64,000 bases of DNA from Hippopus hippopus (GCA_946811185.2 OX328105.1:45136845-45200844); one strand, 5' to 3'; shown: positions 10,301 to 22,370, numbered from the stretch's first letter. Notes: generated by a model not told the origin, from the letters alone. Numbers and translations: made by a program.

Positions 10301-12303
10301 GCCTGTCGAAGACGGGACATATTATGGGATCACCCATGGCGGGCAGGCGGGCGGGTGGGTTGGCAGGCGGCGTCCAGTTTTTGTCCGGAGCATAACTTTG
10401 TCATCTCCAGTCCGATTGACTTGAAACTTGGCATGTGTGTTTGTTGCAATAATACGGAGTGCAGTGCGAAAGAACCATAACTCTACCTCATGCTGTCTTT
10501 GAGTTATTTCCCTTTGATCGTCATTTTTACAGCATTTTCTGCTTGTCCGGAGCATAACTTTGTCATCTCCAGTCCGAATGACTCGAAACTTGGCATGTTT
10601 GTTTGTTGCAATAATATGGAGTGCAGTGCAAAAGAACCATAACTCTACCTCGTGCTGTCTTTGAGTTATTTCCCTTTGATTGTCATTTTTACAGCATTTC
10701 ATGCTTGTCCAGAATATAACTTTGTCATCTCCAGTCCGATTGACTTGAAACTTGGCATGTGTGTTAGTTGCAATAATACAGATTGCAGTGCAAAAGAACC
10801 ATAACTCTACCTCATGCTGTCTTTGAGTTATTTCCCTTTGATAGTCATTTTTACAGCATTTCATGCTTGTCCAGAATATAACTTTGTCATCTCCAGTCCG
10901 ATTGACTTGAAACTTGGCATGTGTGTTAGTTGCAATAATATAGATTGCAGTGCAAAAGAACCATAACTCTACCTCGTGCTGTCTTTGAGTTATTTACCTT
11001 TGATAGTCATTTTTACAGCATTTTCTGCTTGTCCGGAGCATAATTTTGTCATCTCAAGTCCGATTGACTTGAAACTTGGCATGTGTGTTTGTTGCAATAA
11101 TACGGAGTGCATTGCGAAAGAACCATAACTCTATCTCATGCTGTCTTTGAGTTATTTCCCTTTGATAGTCATTTTTTACAGCATTTTCTGCTTGTCCGGA
11201 GCATAACTTTGTCATCTCCAGTCCAATTGACTTGAAACTTGGCATGTGTGTTTGTTGCAATAATACGGAGTGCAGTGCGAAAGAACCATAACTCTACCTC
11301 GTGCTGTCTTTGAGTTATTTCCCTTTGATCGTCATTTTTACAGCATTTTCTGCTTGTCCAGAATATAACTTTGTCATCTCCAGTCCGATTGACTTGAAAC
11401 TTGGTATATGTGTTTGTTGCAATAATACAGATTGCAGTGCGAAAGAACCATAACTCTACCTCGTGCTGTCTTTGAGGTGTTTCCCTTTGTCATTTCTACA
11501 GCATTTTCTGCTTGTCCGGAGCATAACTTTGTCATCTCCAGTCTGATTGACTTGAAACTTGGCATGTGTGTTTGTTGCAATAATACGGAGTGCATTGCAA
11601 AAGAACCATAACTCTACCTTGTGCTGTCTTTGAGTTATTTCCCTTTGATCGTCATTTTTTCAGCATTTTCTGCTTGTCTGGAATATAACTTTGTCATCTC
11701 CAGTCCGATTGACTTGAAACTTGGTATTTGTGTTTGTTGCAATAATATGGAGTGCAGTGCGAAAGAACCATAACTCTATCTCGTGCTGTCTTGAGTTATT
11801 TCCCTTTGATAGTCATTTTTTACAGCATTTTCTGCTTGTCCGGAGCATAACTTTGTAATCTCCAGTCTGATTGACTTGAAACTTGGCATGTGTGTTTGTT
11901 GCAATAATACGGAGTGCAGTGCAAAAGAACCATAACTCTATCTCATGCTGTCTGAGTTATTTCCCTTTGATCGTCATTTTTATAGCATTTTCTGCTTGTC
12001 CAGAATATAACTTTGTCATCTCAAGTCAGAGTGACTTGAAACTTGGTATGCATGTTTGTTGCAATATCACAGAGTACAGTGCGCAAGAACAATAACTCGG
12101 ATTTCGAGTAATTCCACTTTGATCTTCATTTTTACAGTATTTCTTGCTTGTCTGGAACGGAACTTTGTCACCTCAAGTCAAATTGACTTGAGACTTGGTA
12201 AACATGTTTGTTGCATTACTTGCCCTTTACGATTATTATACCCCCTTGACAACTGGCGGTGGGACGGGCGTATCTTGCGACAGTTTGCCGCTCTTGTTTC
12301 TTA
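10301..12303 (+). mobile_element. Helentron-like element G2 with about twelve 163-bp units
   Basis: The head is GTCGAAGACGGGACATATTA, then a GGCGGGCGGGTGGG-type run. About twelve units of roughly 163 bp each carry CATAACTTTGTCATCTCCAG, GACTTGAAACTTGGCATGTG and AAGAACCATAACTCTACCTC. The end is GGACGGGCGTATCTTGCGAC, AGTTTGCCGCTCTTGTTT. The CTCTTGTT terminus is shared with the main Helentron family although the core is unrelated. A 180-codon minus-strand open frame across the array is an artefact of the periodicity. Confidence 0.7.
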
Positions 12304-13002
12304 TTGTTAAGACTTAAAAACATTATAAGTGTGGAAATTTTTTAAAAAATCTGTCCGTTAGAAAGTATGTATTTATTTAAGATTAACCCTTAATTCAGTC
12401 AAATTATCTCCCTTTTTTACTCAATGGTTTATATATAACATGAATATGTGTACATTTACTCCACTCAAAACCAGGCTTTATACATTTTTTGTGCAAAAAT
12501 ATATGAATTTTCATTAAAATGATGTATATTTGTATATTTTTTCTGTTATTTTTCTTTTTAACTTACTATTAAAAAAAGACGCTTTAAATCCAATATCAGC
12601 TGAATTTTGGAACTGTATGTACCTTTTTCAAAGGCAATTTTTTCAGAAACAGGTACGGTGACTCAGATCTTTCTTGACTGTAATCTCCTAGAGACACGAT
12701 GAGCTTTGTATGTGCAAAGTTTTAAAAAAAATCTGTCCATTAGAAAAATTTGTCATATACATCCTGAAAAGAGATTGAAAATGGGTCATGTTTGGTCAAA
12801 AGACTCAGGTGAGTGACTTCAGGGCCATTATGGCCCTCTTTTCTTCTTTTTCCAGAATGTTTTCTACTCAACTACAGACAAATTCCACCATTTGAGCCAC
12901 ATTTAAATTGTTGTCTGCAAACGCTTTCAATTTGGACAAGGCTACAATTTTGTTGTGTAGTGAAGAGTTAACCTCAATAAACTTGGATGTCTGTCTGTCT
13001 TT

Positions 13003-13190
13003 TACACTTTACCATGCAATCCCAAATTTTAACGATCCCGGGAAATAAGACTTTTAAAAACATTGTGTGAAAACACAATGTTTTCTAACCTTTCAGAAAT
13101 AAATCCAATCATTTGATCCATATTCAATCTTTCTTATGTAAATTCTGTCAGTTTGGACCAGTTTAATATTAAACAGCTTCTGGTGCTAAA
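13003..13190 (+). repeat. MITE-A, shortened copy
   Basis: The left end is CACTTTACCATGCAATCCCA. The palindrome is reduced to AACATTGTGTGAAAACACAATG. The right part is diverged. Confidence 0.65.
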
Positions 13191-13472
13191 CGCCTTGTCT
13201 AGTTTTAAAAATATTTCACACATAACAATGAGCTGAAAAGCAGCGTGATATTCTTTTGGGGTTAGTCCATTTGTCTGTCAGTCTGTCTGTCTATCCAAGT
13301 TTCTTCTAACACATACATGTATGTTTACCTCAGTGAGGTGATGGTCAGTGTTTGTTTCAGGCACCATACCCTAAAGTCAAGGTCAAAAGTCAAAATGTCA
13401 ATTGCTCTTTAACGTTTTCCTACCATATCTCAAGATTGCCTGGTCTAATTTAAAGAGAAATTCACATGTGTA

Positions 13473-14772
13473 CAAGGGGTGATCATAAAGAACGTGGACC
13501 ACCTTGTTATTTTGAGAACTACTTCACGTAGGATTACGAAAAATTGCATAGATGAGCATTAATTATCTTGTAACCGGCTTTAGCTTTCAAATATCATCTT
13601 ATTATAGTAGGTAAAGTGTGACGTCATATACTGCATTAGTGGTCCAAAATGTCGGACAAAGTTTTATTTGAGCCGTGAGAAATCAGATAGTTTTTATCAG
13701 AAATCTAAATCGGTTAGAAAAATATTAAGGGGTCCCTTTTCTCAAAAAACTGATATTCGTGAATAAATCGAACTGATTTAGAGAAGGATGCAATACTGAT
13801 AAAGTTGACCCTAAATCTGGCCATCCATCAACATCAGTCATAGACAAAATCATCACGGATGTAGAGCAGCATGTAAAACAAAGTCGCTGAGATACTGTGG
13901 GGAAAATAGCTGACACATTTAACATTTCATATAAAAGTGCCAAGGAGATTTGGATGACAATCTTTGAATGTAGCATGTTTGCACAAGTTGGGTAGTGGGT
14001 ACCTATTGACGCCCGAGCAAATGGGGGTTAGGGTGGAAATCTGTTAAGAAATTTCAGAACGTGTTAGGATACAGGAGTCAAACTTTACTAACCATACTGG
14101 AACCATATTGGAACATGTGATGAAACATTTGTACACTTTAATGAGACTGAATCTAAGCAACAAAGCAGTGTACAGAAACATCCAACATTACTACCTGCCG
14201 TTAAAGCCAGTTTTTCTAAATCATTTGGTAAAGCTGTGTGCATCATGTTTTTCTATTCTCCTTTCTTCTTCTTAATCATGTTGTATCTATACATACTACA
14301 GTCAATGCTGAGTTTTATGCCAACATTATTCAAATAAATTTTCCGAACACCGTACGAGAAAACAGCAAGAGGTCCTGCGGAGTGATGTCACCATTATTAT
14401 TATACTAGCCCTTGCTCACAAAGCCACACTTGTACAGGAAACTTTGCAAAAACTAAACATAGAAACACTAGACAACTCCTCCTATAAGTCAGTCCTGAGC
14501 CCTTGTGATCTCTGGCTAGTTCCTATTTTGACAGATTCTTTACTTGGCATATACAACGAGAGCAGAGAGGAATTAATCCTGACTATGACTGGGTCCTTGA
14601 GAGTAATGTCACATGACGCACCCATGCACATGTTTCATGCATGGGAATTAAGAATGAATAAGTACATAGAATTCAAAGGCGGTTACTTTCAAAAACAGTA
14701 AACATTACAACTTGATTTTTATAACATATTCTGACACAGGCACTGGTCCACGTTCTTTCTGATCACCCCTTG
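13473..14772 (+). mobile_element. Mariner element, complete but degenerate
   Basis: The terminal inverted repeats are 29 bp with one mismatch (left begins CAAGGGGTGATCATAAAG, right ends CTTTCTGATCACCCCTTG). A TA duplication flanks both ends (13471-13472 and 14773-14774). The length of 1300 bp is typical of mariner. The interior holds a decayed transposase, listed separately. Confidence 0.9.
13646..14701 (+). pseudogene. Mariner transposase pseudogene
   Basis: Transposase of the Tc1/mariner superfamily would cut and paste the element at TA sites. Pieces are readable in several frames. A helix-turn-helix block includes KSGHPSTSVIDKIITDV and TVGKIADTFNISYKSAKEIW (about 13820-13950). A GDETFVHFNETES block lies at about 14119-14160, at the place of the catalytic T-G-D-E motif. 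A C-terminal block carries NIETLDNSSYKSVLSPCDLW (14453-14512), matching the usual 'HPPYSPDLAPCD' region with the proline/aspartate motif mostly lost. The end WELRMNKYIEFKGGYFQK leads to TAA at 14699-14701. Multiple frameshifts and stops show it is inactive. Confidence 0.8.
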
Positions 14773-14850
14773 TATTTACCATTATTAGACAGTGAGCACA
14801 GCAGCCCTACCCTAATACCGGTGAAATCCAGGACATCCATGAACATAATA

Positions 14851-16388
14851 CAGTAAAACCTCAATAATTCAAAGTCCCAAGGGGACAAGCACAATGTTCG
14901 AATTTTTGGAGTGTTTGAATTATCCAAAATGTCCATAAAAATTGCAAATCCGCTAGAGATCGGCGATCAAAGTACACTTCCCAAGCGTTAGAACCTGGTT
15001 AGTGTTTCTATTTGATTCATTCATTTACTACATTTGAACAGTATAATATCGACAGGTTTATTTTCTGTAAATGTTCCTGTTTTGACCATATGAGTTGTTG
15101 GATTTTAAATTAAATATTTAAATAATCTAGCCTTTCTTTGTAGAGTTTTTGGAAAAGGTGTGTACTGTAATTTTTACAAAATTGTACAATCTGCCCTTTC
15201 ACATTCGTCCCATAAAACTTTCGCTCTTTCGTTTACGTGGAAAATGATCGAAGAATGCAAGTGGATAAGATGTCAAAAGTTTGATTCTTCTCCAGAAAAA
15301 TCAGGAATATGCGGATGGGCAATTTTGGTTGCAATACATGTAAACATTGACAAATGGTACCGTGTGTAGCGGTGCTGTTGAAGTGGTCGTAGAAGAGTAA
15401 ATTACCGAAAGTATAGGGCTGATGTAATGAGAAATAAAAAGGAAAGACTAGCCTTACTACGACTTTCCTCGTTACTAATGTCTTTGACGCAAAAATAGAC
15501 CAGGAATTACACACCCCGTGAAAAATGAAATTTACCTTTGTCAAAGGTAAATTGCTATGATATGAAAAAGAACCTGTGATATCCACACAAACCCATCTGA
15601 CGTAAACGTAACAAGATAGAAACATGACAGGAAAAAAACTGTGTGATTGAACGGGTCTTAAGCTATGGCCAGGGATTGTATATATCATGATCCCTGCTGT
15701 GGTGAAGCGACTAGGGAAAACCTGATGCTATAAATAGATTCACACGAAAACTGATAAAAAATCGGACTTTGTCCGATCACAAACACTTTTAAAACTGTCT
15801 TTTCAGAGTCAACAATGACTTTGAACAGTTGATGTATGCACACACTGCAAAATACAGATTTGGAAGATAAAATCATTTGTTTAATCAGGAATAAGATACT
15901 TGTGTGATTTTTATATAATGAAATATCAGACAGCTTAAATTGCACGAGGGCAGCAATCATACGATCACTGATGAGGGGCAAGGTAGGAATAGACATCGCA
16001 AACTTTTCATAGTTAGCCTCTATTCATTAATTAATGGTAATACCTTCTCAAATCATATTGTAGTATGAATCCCCTGTGGTAATTGTCATAGTTTTTAAAA
16101 CTTACACCACACCGTAGACGGGCTGGCGCGATAAAAAACTGCTCTGAAAGGTGTGAAAACAATTGATCGACAGGTGCGAAAACATTGTATTTGAATTAAC
16201 AATCAATTTAAAGAAGGAAAATGATTACAGGGACCAACACTTGTGTTCGAATTATCAACTTATGGAGACTCGAAATAACCGAGCTACTTTTGGTGCAATA
16301 TAGTAGAGTTTTTGCCGGGACTACAGAAATTCCTTGAAAAATGCAGGGTTCTCGAATGTTCAAGACTCGAAATATCAAGGTTTTACTG
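14851..16388. mobile_element. Pogo/Tigger-like DNA element, non-autonomous
   Basis: The left end CAGTAAAACCTCAATAATTC and the right end ATATCAAGGTTTTACTG are inverted repeats of about 18-20 bp. A TA duplication flanks both ends (14849-14850, 16389-16390). CAGT...ACTG ends with TA duplications are typical of the pogo/Tigger group. Inside, subterminal stretches rich in TTCGAATT-type words recur near both ends (14890-14940, 16245-16375). No transposase motif was seen in 1538 bp. A 151-codon minus frame at 15233-15688 has no recognisable features. Confidence 0.75.
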
Positions 16389-16769
16389 TAGCTATCATTG
16401 TGAAACGACTGAAATAATGTTGGAGTTGGCATAACATTCAAAGTCAGTTAATTTGGCAATTTCAATTTTTCTCTGTCGCAGTTGTTTTTCTTCATCTTCC
16501 TTAGAAAGCGTCATGATTTTAATCATTACCAAACAGCCTTATGTCATGGCGAACTAGATTCGACCAATATTTGGATGGGAAGATGAACTTTGATGGTCAT
16601 AAAATACCGATGATCGCCAGAAAATGGCAAAAAGTTGCTTGTTGCAAAGTGGGTTAGGAAAGATTGGCCATTTGGCTTAAGATAAATTCGGCATGTAACC
16701 CTAAACTTTGTCAATTTTTTTATTGCTAATTTTTCATCCGGTGTAAGTTGTCTGTCATTCTTCAAACTT
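16389..16769. other. Unassigned sequence
   Basis: No gene or recognised repeat was found. The 5' head expected for the following Helentron is not recognisable here, so that element may be 5'-truncated. Confidence 0.5.
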
Positions 16770-17744
16770 TTACCTTGTGTATATTCTAAAGGCCACATTT
16801 TCAGTCTGATACTCATGAAATTTAGTCAAGTTGTTTGTCATGATGATATCTTAAATGAGTTCGAAAATGGGTCATGTCAGATCAAAAACTATGTCACTAG
16901 GTCAGATCTTAGAAAAACTTCGTGTACACTCTAGAGGCCACATTTTCAGTCCTATACTCATGAAACTTGGTCAGGATGTTTGTCTTGATGATATCTCAGA
17001 CAACTTTGAAAATGGGTCATATCGGATCAAAAATTAGGTCACTATGTCTAATCATAGAAAAACCTTGTGTACACTCTATAGGCCACATTTTCAGTCCAAT
17101 ACTTATGAAACTTGGTCAGAATGTTTATCTTGTTGATATCTTGGACAAGATTTAAAATGGGTCATGTTGGGTGAAAAACTAGGTCACCAGGTCAAATCAT
17201 TGAAAAACCTTGTGTGCACTCTAGAGGCCACATTTTCAGTCAGATACTAATGAAACTTGGTCAGAATGCTTGTCTTGATAAATTCTTGGAAAATTTTAAA
17301 AATGGATCACATCGGGTCAAGAACAAGGTCATTACATCACATCTTAAAAAAACCTTGTGTACCCTCTAGAGTTTACATTTTCAGTCCAACACTCTTGAAA
17401 GTTGGTCAGATTATTTGTCTTGACAATAACTTTGACAAGTTTGAAAGTTGGTCATATCGGGTCAAAAACTAGGTCACTAGGTCAAATCTTTGAAAACCTT
17501 GTGTACGCTCTAGACGCTGCATTTTTAGTCCGATAATCTTGAAACTTGGTCAGAATGTTTGTCTTGATGATACCTTGGATGAGTTTGAAAATGGGTCGTA
17601 TCGGGTCAAAACTAGGTCACTAGGGAAAATCTTAGATAAACCTTAAATACATTCTAGAGGCCATATTTTAAGTCCAATAGAAATGGGTCATGTATGGTCA
17701 AAAGGCTCAGGTGAGTGACTTTAGGGCCATCATGGCCTTCTTGT
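16770..17744 (+). mobile_element. Helentron-like element, 5'-truncated
   Basis: About six 145-bp monomers start at TTTTACCTTGTGTATATTCT. The end is AAAAGGCTCAGGTGAGTGAC, GGGCCATCATGGCC and TTCTTGTTT. The 5' hairpin is missing. Confidence 0.75.
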
Positions 17745-18573
17745 TTCTAGTGTGGGATTTCGTGTGCAATTATATTTTGTTTTCGTGGGATTTTAGGTTT
17801 TTGATGCGATAATTGAAAATGTCTCCAAAAACAAAACACTGGCGAATCTATTGGTAACAAGTAATGTCTATACAAGATTCATGAAAGATCTTAAGTCCGA
17901 CATAAACAATATGTCACTGTTTATCATGGCTTAACAAGCTGGCGTGTTATAAATAAAAAGCATGATAATGATGTTAATCCACTCATTTAGTGTAAAATGG
18001 TAGGTTTCAAAGTAATCTGCTACCCTTACTGACAAATTAATGCCATATCATGTTGAAATATTTTTCAAAAAAATTAAATGACATGAAATATGGATCGCTG
18101 CAAAAAAAACCCGCGAAAACCCATGACACAAAATGTCAATGTGACATTGTCTTATCAGAGGCACTTCAGACTGTCTTTTCAGCTTTGAAAGTGAATTTAA
18201 GCAGTAAATTTACATTACTATCTATATGAAACAAAAAGTGAAAGTTAAAATCTCTAATACTGAGGTAAAAACATCGGGGAAATTATGAAATGAAAATAGG
18301 TAACATTGTAGGATGGGGGTTAGGTCTTCTTGCCTTTCAGTGATAGCACCGGACCAAGTATATCAGAGGCACTTCAGACTGTCTTTTCAGCTTTGAAAGT
18401 GAATTTAAGCAGTAAATTTACATTACTATCTATATGAAACAAAAAGTGAAAGCTAAAATCTCTGTCTAATACTGAGGTAAAAACATCGGGGAAATTATGA
18501 AATGAAAATAGGTAACACTGTAGGATGGGGGTTAGGTCTTCTTGCCTTTCAGTGATAGCACCAGACCAAGTAT
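17745..18573 (-). repeat. Fragment related to the interior of the hAT-like element, with 208-bp tandem duplication
   Basis: Reverse-complement similarity to 47385-47560 is clear: AACCCATGACACAAAATGTC, CTTTTCAGCTTTGAAAGTG and AAGCAGTAAATTTACATT. A 208-bp block (18153-18360) is repeated directly at 18361-18573 with few changes and a 4-bp difference (CTCTAATACTG versus CTCTGTCTAATACTG). No coding potential is seen. Confidence 0.65.
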
Positions 18574-19369
18574 TTAAGTAGAAGGTACAGTGCATTCATA
18601 CAAAGAAAGAAGACTAAAAAAAATAGAACCCTTTAATGAATGTGACATTTATCATTTATCCAAAGACAAAAACAAAATGATATATTAACCCTTTACCACA
18701 CAATAGAAATCTCCAGAAATTTTATACGACTTTTTTACTCTTAAAGGGGAAACATATCCCCCTTTTACTGAAGGCAATGGGGGACAGCCCCCCCACCATT
18801 AAAATAAATCGAAATAAAACTTCGAGTGATCGTGACATAAGGAAGTACTTTTCTTCAAGAATTATAAAGATTTAGCTATTTTCCAACAAACCTATTGTTT
18901 TGGCACACCTCAGAATCATTTTGCTAATAGGTGCTTGTAGAGTATCCACAACATGGAGTATCGCTAAATTGAATTCTATAGTTATTATCCCCAATTTCAT
19001 TTTGTAAATGAAACGACCCCAACTAATATCATTGACTCTTTTTACTTTCCTAATTAAAGTTTTTTGAATATGTCATTTTGTATTTAGTTTATAGCCTGTA
19101 GTTTTCCTGCTTTTCGTAAACAAACATTTGTATGAATGACCACATATCTGGTGATTTAGTCCTACAGACAAACAAACTAATGAATACAAGCAGATGAGTG
19201 TATTTTTAGATAACTGTCAGTTAAGATCACACAAAATTTATGTGCTTCTTGCTAGATAAATTGAACAACAAAACATGTAATCTCATTTCTACGATTTTTT
19301 TAATGGTATTATGTGACTTAATGAAAGGGAATGTTCTACATGCATGTGCTGAACTTAGTAATGCAGTTA
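18574..19369. other. Unassigned sequence
   Basis: It contains a possible partial MITE-A left end (TTAACCCTTTACCACACAAT at 18687) that breaks off after about 20 bp. No other feature was found. Confidence 0.5.
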
Positions 19370-19652
19370 GTAGCATGTGTGACTTGAAATCAGAGGGTTG
19401 CTTGTTTGAAGCCTCTGCTTGTGAATTTCTTTCTGAGGATTGATGATAATCATACTGACAGGATTCACTACCTTCAAACAGCTGATTATTGTTTTGATGA
19501 TGGTATGAAAAAGCAGCAAGTGACCTTGGAAGAGTATTGTACGAAGTAATGGTAATAGAAACCCCAGGAAAGCATGGATAGATACACTGGTAAATAATGA
19601 TTTAAGTGAAACGATGTTGACACCAGCATCTAACACCATTCAGACAAACAAA
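19370..19652 (+). mobile_element. SINE family 1, diverged copy
   Basis: The tRNA head is badly eroded. The body (GAGGATTGATGATAATCATA, GGAAAGCATGGATAGATACA) and tail (CATCTAACACCATTCAGACA) align with the copy at 3352. Confidence 0.7.
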
Positions 19653-19679
19653 TCTATACATATATACCAGTGTGACACT

Positions 19680-20100
19680 TTCAATTAATTGATCAATTGA
19701 AGCAGAGTCGCCACATTGTCTTTTTCATCATTCTAAACATTTTTTGACTATTTCGGAAAACTATGAATAGCCTGGGGTTCACAGATGTGATTTTGTATGG
19801 TTTAGGTCTGGGAAATACCTAAATATACCAGAAAACAAAACTACAGGAAAGCATAAATAGGTGCACTGGTGCACCACAACTGAAGTGAAACAATTTTAAA
19901 AACAGTGTCAAACACCATTCAAGCAAACCTTAGATATACGTTTTGTAGTATCATGCTTTCAGTAAATAAGTAAAATGAAGCAGGGTCCCAACCTCGCCTA
20001 TTTCACATTTGATACATTGTTCCACCTTACTGGCAACTATGAATAGCCCGGGATTCCCAACACAATTTCATATCAGTTAGATTTGGGAAATACCTGTTCA
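19680..20100 (+). repeat. Old tandem duplication with SINE 3' end
   Basis: A second SINE 3' part lies at 19838-19935 (ACTACAGGAAAGCATAAATA to CAAACACCATTCAAGCAAAC). The DNA after each SINE is also shared: ACTATGAATAGCCTGGGGTT at 19763 and ACTATGAATAGCCCGGGATT at 20036, each followed by a TGGGAAATACCT block. A SINE plus its flank was therefore duplicated and then diverged. Confidence 0.6.
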
Positions 20101-20198
20101 TTATGTATGAAAGAGTAAGTTGCCTTCCATCTTTTACAAACTTGTTCCATGCATTTATATGCACCAGCAGAAAACTTCTGTATCATGTATGGATATTT

Positions 20199-20515
20199 AT
20201 ACCCCCGCAAAACAAATGTTTTCGGGGGTATACTGGAATCAGCCTGTCTGTCAGTCCGTCCGTGTGTCCGTCTGTGTACAAAATACTAGTAATTTTGTGT
20301 CGTGAACTCCTCCTACAGTTTTGCTGCTATTGTATTGAAAGTTTGTTGATACATTGATCGTATACTGAAGTTGTGCAAGACGCAGTTTTCAATCATCTAC
20401 TCCCTATGATTCAAGGGTAATCTCCCCTTGAACTTAGAAAATTTTTTGTTTAATTGCCTGTTTCTGTCAAAGTGCTGGCGGGGGTATTAAGTCACATTCA
20501 TAGACAGCTCTAGTT
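20199..20515 (+). mobile_element. Small HINE-like element (family I)
   Basis: The 5' end is a perfect hairpin (TACCCCCGCAAAACA with TGTTTTCGGGGGTA). A GTCTGTC/GTCCGTCC head follows. The 3' end repeats GGCGGGGGTATTAAGTCACA and finishes GACAGCTCTAGTT. No tandem core is present. The structure parallels the larger Helentron-like elements, but the sequence differs. Confidence 0.65.
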
Positions 20516-20600
20516 TTACATGGATACAGATCTTATCTGGGGCACTGTCAGTACCATGAAGGCTATGTGAACAAGCCAGGGCTATTATGGCCCTCTTGTT
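20516..20600 (+). mobile_element. Helentron-like 3' terminus only
   Basis: The end GCCAGGGCTATTATGGCCCT CTTGTT matches the hairpin-plus-CTTGTT terminus. It lies 70 bp upstream of candidate exon 2. Confidence 0.65.
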
Positions 20601-20669
20601 TCTAGGAAGTTTTATTTATAACTTACATTTTACTAGTTATTAGTCATTGATTGTTGTCTAATTTTACAG

Positions 20670-20966
20670 CCAACTACAGTCTGATGGTCCATCCAAAAAA
20701 AATGTTTATAGAACAAGGAAGAAAGCAAAGTGTCAATGTGGAGTTTGAGTCAAAAGCACCTAATTCCTCCTGCGAACTGTCCTGTGAGGGAAAGTATTTG
20801 TCAAATATTATACCAGAGCATTTCCCGGATGATAAAGTTGTCTGCTCAAAGATGATGACACCAAGAAATGTAACACAGAATTGTTCAATCACAGCAACAG
20901 TAATCTTTACCAAGGATCTGAAGTACTCTATTTCCATCAACTTCACAGTGGAAAAAGAAGTAATAT
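20670..20966 (+). CDS. Candidate internal exon: extracellular Ig-like glycoprotein module
   Basis: The acceptor is TTGTCTAATTTTACAG and the donor is T|GTATGT. The exon is 297 bp, starts and ends in phase 1, and is open only in that frame (the other two frames hit stops early). It encodes about 98 residues with five N-X-S/T sequons (NYS, NSS, NVT, NCS, NFT) and four cysteines (SSCELSC, VVCSK, QNCSI). The stretch FIEQGRKQSVNVEFESK looks like early Ig strands, and DLKYSISINFTVEK like the last strands. A phase 1-1 exon of about 99 codons is the classic form of an extracellular domain. The family is not recognised. Helentron debris lies within 70 bp on both sides. Confidence 0.6.
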
Positions 20967-21027
20967 GTATGTTGGTAAAACTTTTTTTCTCTGTTTCATT
21001 TTATTTGACTTGATGTGTGATTTTTTA

Positions 21028-21968
21028 TCTCACCTGAGCATAAAGAGCTCAAGGTGAGGTTTTGTGATCCTGATGCGTCTGTTGTGCATCATCTGTCATC
21101 CAGGCCTTGTGTGCATTTTACGGGCCACAAATTTGAGTTAAATACGATTAAACCTAGTCAGGTTGTCTTCATAATATCCCTGACAAATTTAAAATTTGGT
21201 CACATTGGGTAAAAAAGTAGGTCACTGGGACAAATCTTAAAAAAAACCTTGTGTACTCTAGAGGCCACACTTTTAGTCCAGTACTCAAGAAACTTTGTCA
21301 TGAACCTTGGTCTGAATGTTTGTCTTGACGATACCTTAAATATGGTGTAAATTGTGTAAGGTAAAGTAAAAAATTATGTCTTTTAGACAAAGCGCAGAAA
21401 AAAATTTGTGTGTACTCTAGAAGCCACATTTTCAGTTGGATGCACATGAAACATGGTCAGAATGTTTGTCTTGGTGGTGTCCCATGCAGGTTTGAAATTT
21501 GGTAACCTAAGGCCAAAAAGGAGGTGACTGGGACAAATCTTGGAAAAACCTTGAGTGACTTCTAGTGGCCACATTTTCTGTCTGATAGTCATGAAACATG
21601 GTCAGAATGTTCCTCTTGATGATATCTTGGATAAGGTCAAAATTGGGTCACATCAGATCAACAAGTAAGTCACTTGGAGAAATCGTAGAGAAACCTTGTG
21701 TGCACTCTAGAGACCACATTTTCAGGCTGATGCTAAAGAAAATTGATAACATTGTTTTCCGTCATGATATTATGGACAAGTTCAAAATTGGGTCAAAAAG
21801 TAGGTCACTGAAACAATATCTAAGAAAAATATTGTTTGCCCTTTAGAGACTACAGTAATTTTCAGTCTGAAACTGATGAAATTTGACCAGTCTTGATAAT
21901 ATCTTGAGCAATTTTGAACTGGGTCAGGTTGGATACAAGAGTATATTAGGACTGATGGCCCTCTTATT
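21028..21968 (+). mobile_element. Helentron-like element, diverged
   Basis: The 5' hairpin is CTCACCTGAGCATAAAGAGC with TCAAGGTGAG. About five diverged monomers follow (CTCTAGAGGCCACACTTTTA, GGTCAGAATGTTTGTCTTGG). The 3' end is reduced to GATGGCCCTCTTATTTT. It begins 62 bp after the exon 2 donor. Confidence 0.7.
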
Positions 21969-22072
21969 TTTAAAGGGGGCCATGAAGTTTTGGGCAAAAA
22001 TAATTAAAGTAACCATCATCATAGCTCATATTACCACTAAATCTTCTGTAGAAAATGTCTTGCAGATTCATT

Positions 22073-22243
22073 AAACCGTTACCAAACAATCCCAAGTTCT
22101 ATTGTGGGAGAAGGCTTTTAAAAACATAGAGAAAGGAGAAAATCCTGTTTACCAACAAATATAAACATTTAATTTGTTGTCTCCAAACACTTTCGATTTA
22201 AATAAACGTACAAACATATCATCTGGTAAAGTGTTAGTCAAAT
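22073..22243 (+). repeat. MITE-A, diverged copy
   Basis: The left end is TAAACCGTTACCAAACAATC and the right end is ATCATCTGGTAAAGTGTTAG. The centre has lost most of its palindrome. Confidence 0.6.
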
Positions 22244-22370
22244 GATTGAAAAAAAAAAACTATTGAAACCTGTGAGAAAGTCAGTGTTGCTAAGCATTCA
22301 TGATTGGCTACCACTCAGAGGCTTATTGTTTCACAAAAAAATCTTGTTTGTCTAAAGGCAGACCTTTTTT

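Larger units (their letters stand above)
8521..12841 (+). mobile_element. Helentron/HINE-like element carrying nested elements
   Basis: The 5' hairpin is AGCTCACCTGCGCACAAAGT with GCTCAAGATGAGCT. About six 145-bp monomers run from 8600 to 9530. Foreign DNA follows (family F at 9541-9715, then elements at 9810-12303). The tail 12710-12841 contains TCATGTTTGGTCAAAAGACT, CAGGTGAGTGACTTCAGG and GGGCCATTATGGCCC. A direct repeat (TTAAAAAAAATCTGTCCATT at about 12720 and a near-copy at about 12335) brackets 390 bp of unassigned AT-rich DNA. Confidence 0.75.
8420..12971 (+). repeat. MITE-A split by a 4.3-kb Helentron
   Basis: The left part is 8420-8520 (TTAACCCTTTACCGTACAAT to CTGGTAACCAGCATTTT). The right part is 12842-12971 (CTTCTTTTTCCAGAATGTTT to GTAGTGAAGAGTTAA). 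The break falls exactly in the T-run after the palindrome centre. Confidence 0.8.

Noticed and set aside
10322..11595. 180-codon and shorter minus-strand frames with repeated NDYQREITQRQHEVELWFF
   Set aside because: They are products of the 163-bp array in element G2. There is no start context, no splice sites and no domain.
15233..15688. 151-codon minus-strand frame inside the pogo-like element
   Set aside because: No transposase motif, no helix-turn-helix and no DDE triad. The composition is ordinary for random AT-rich frames.
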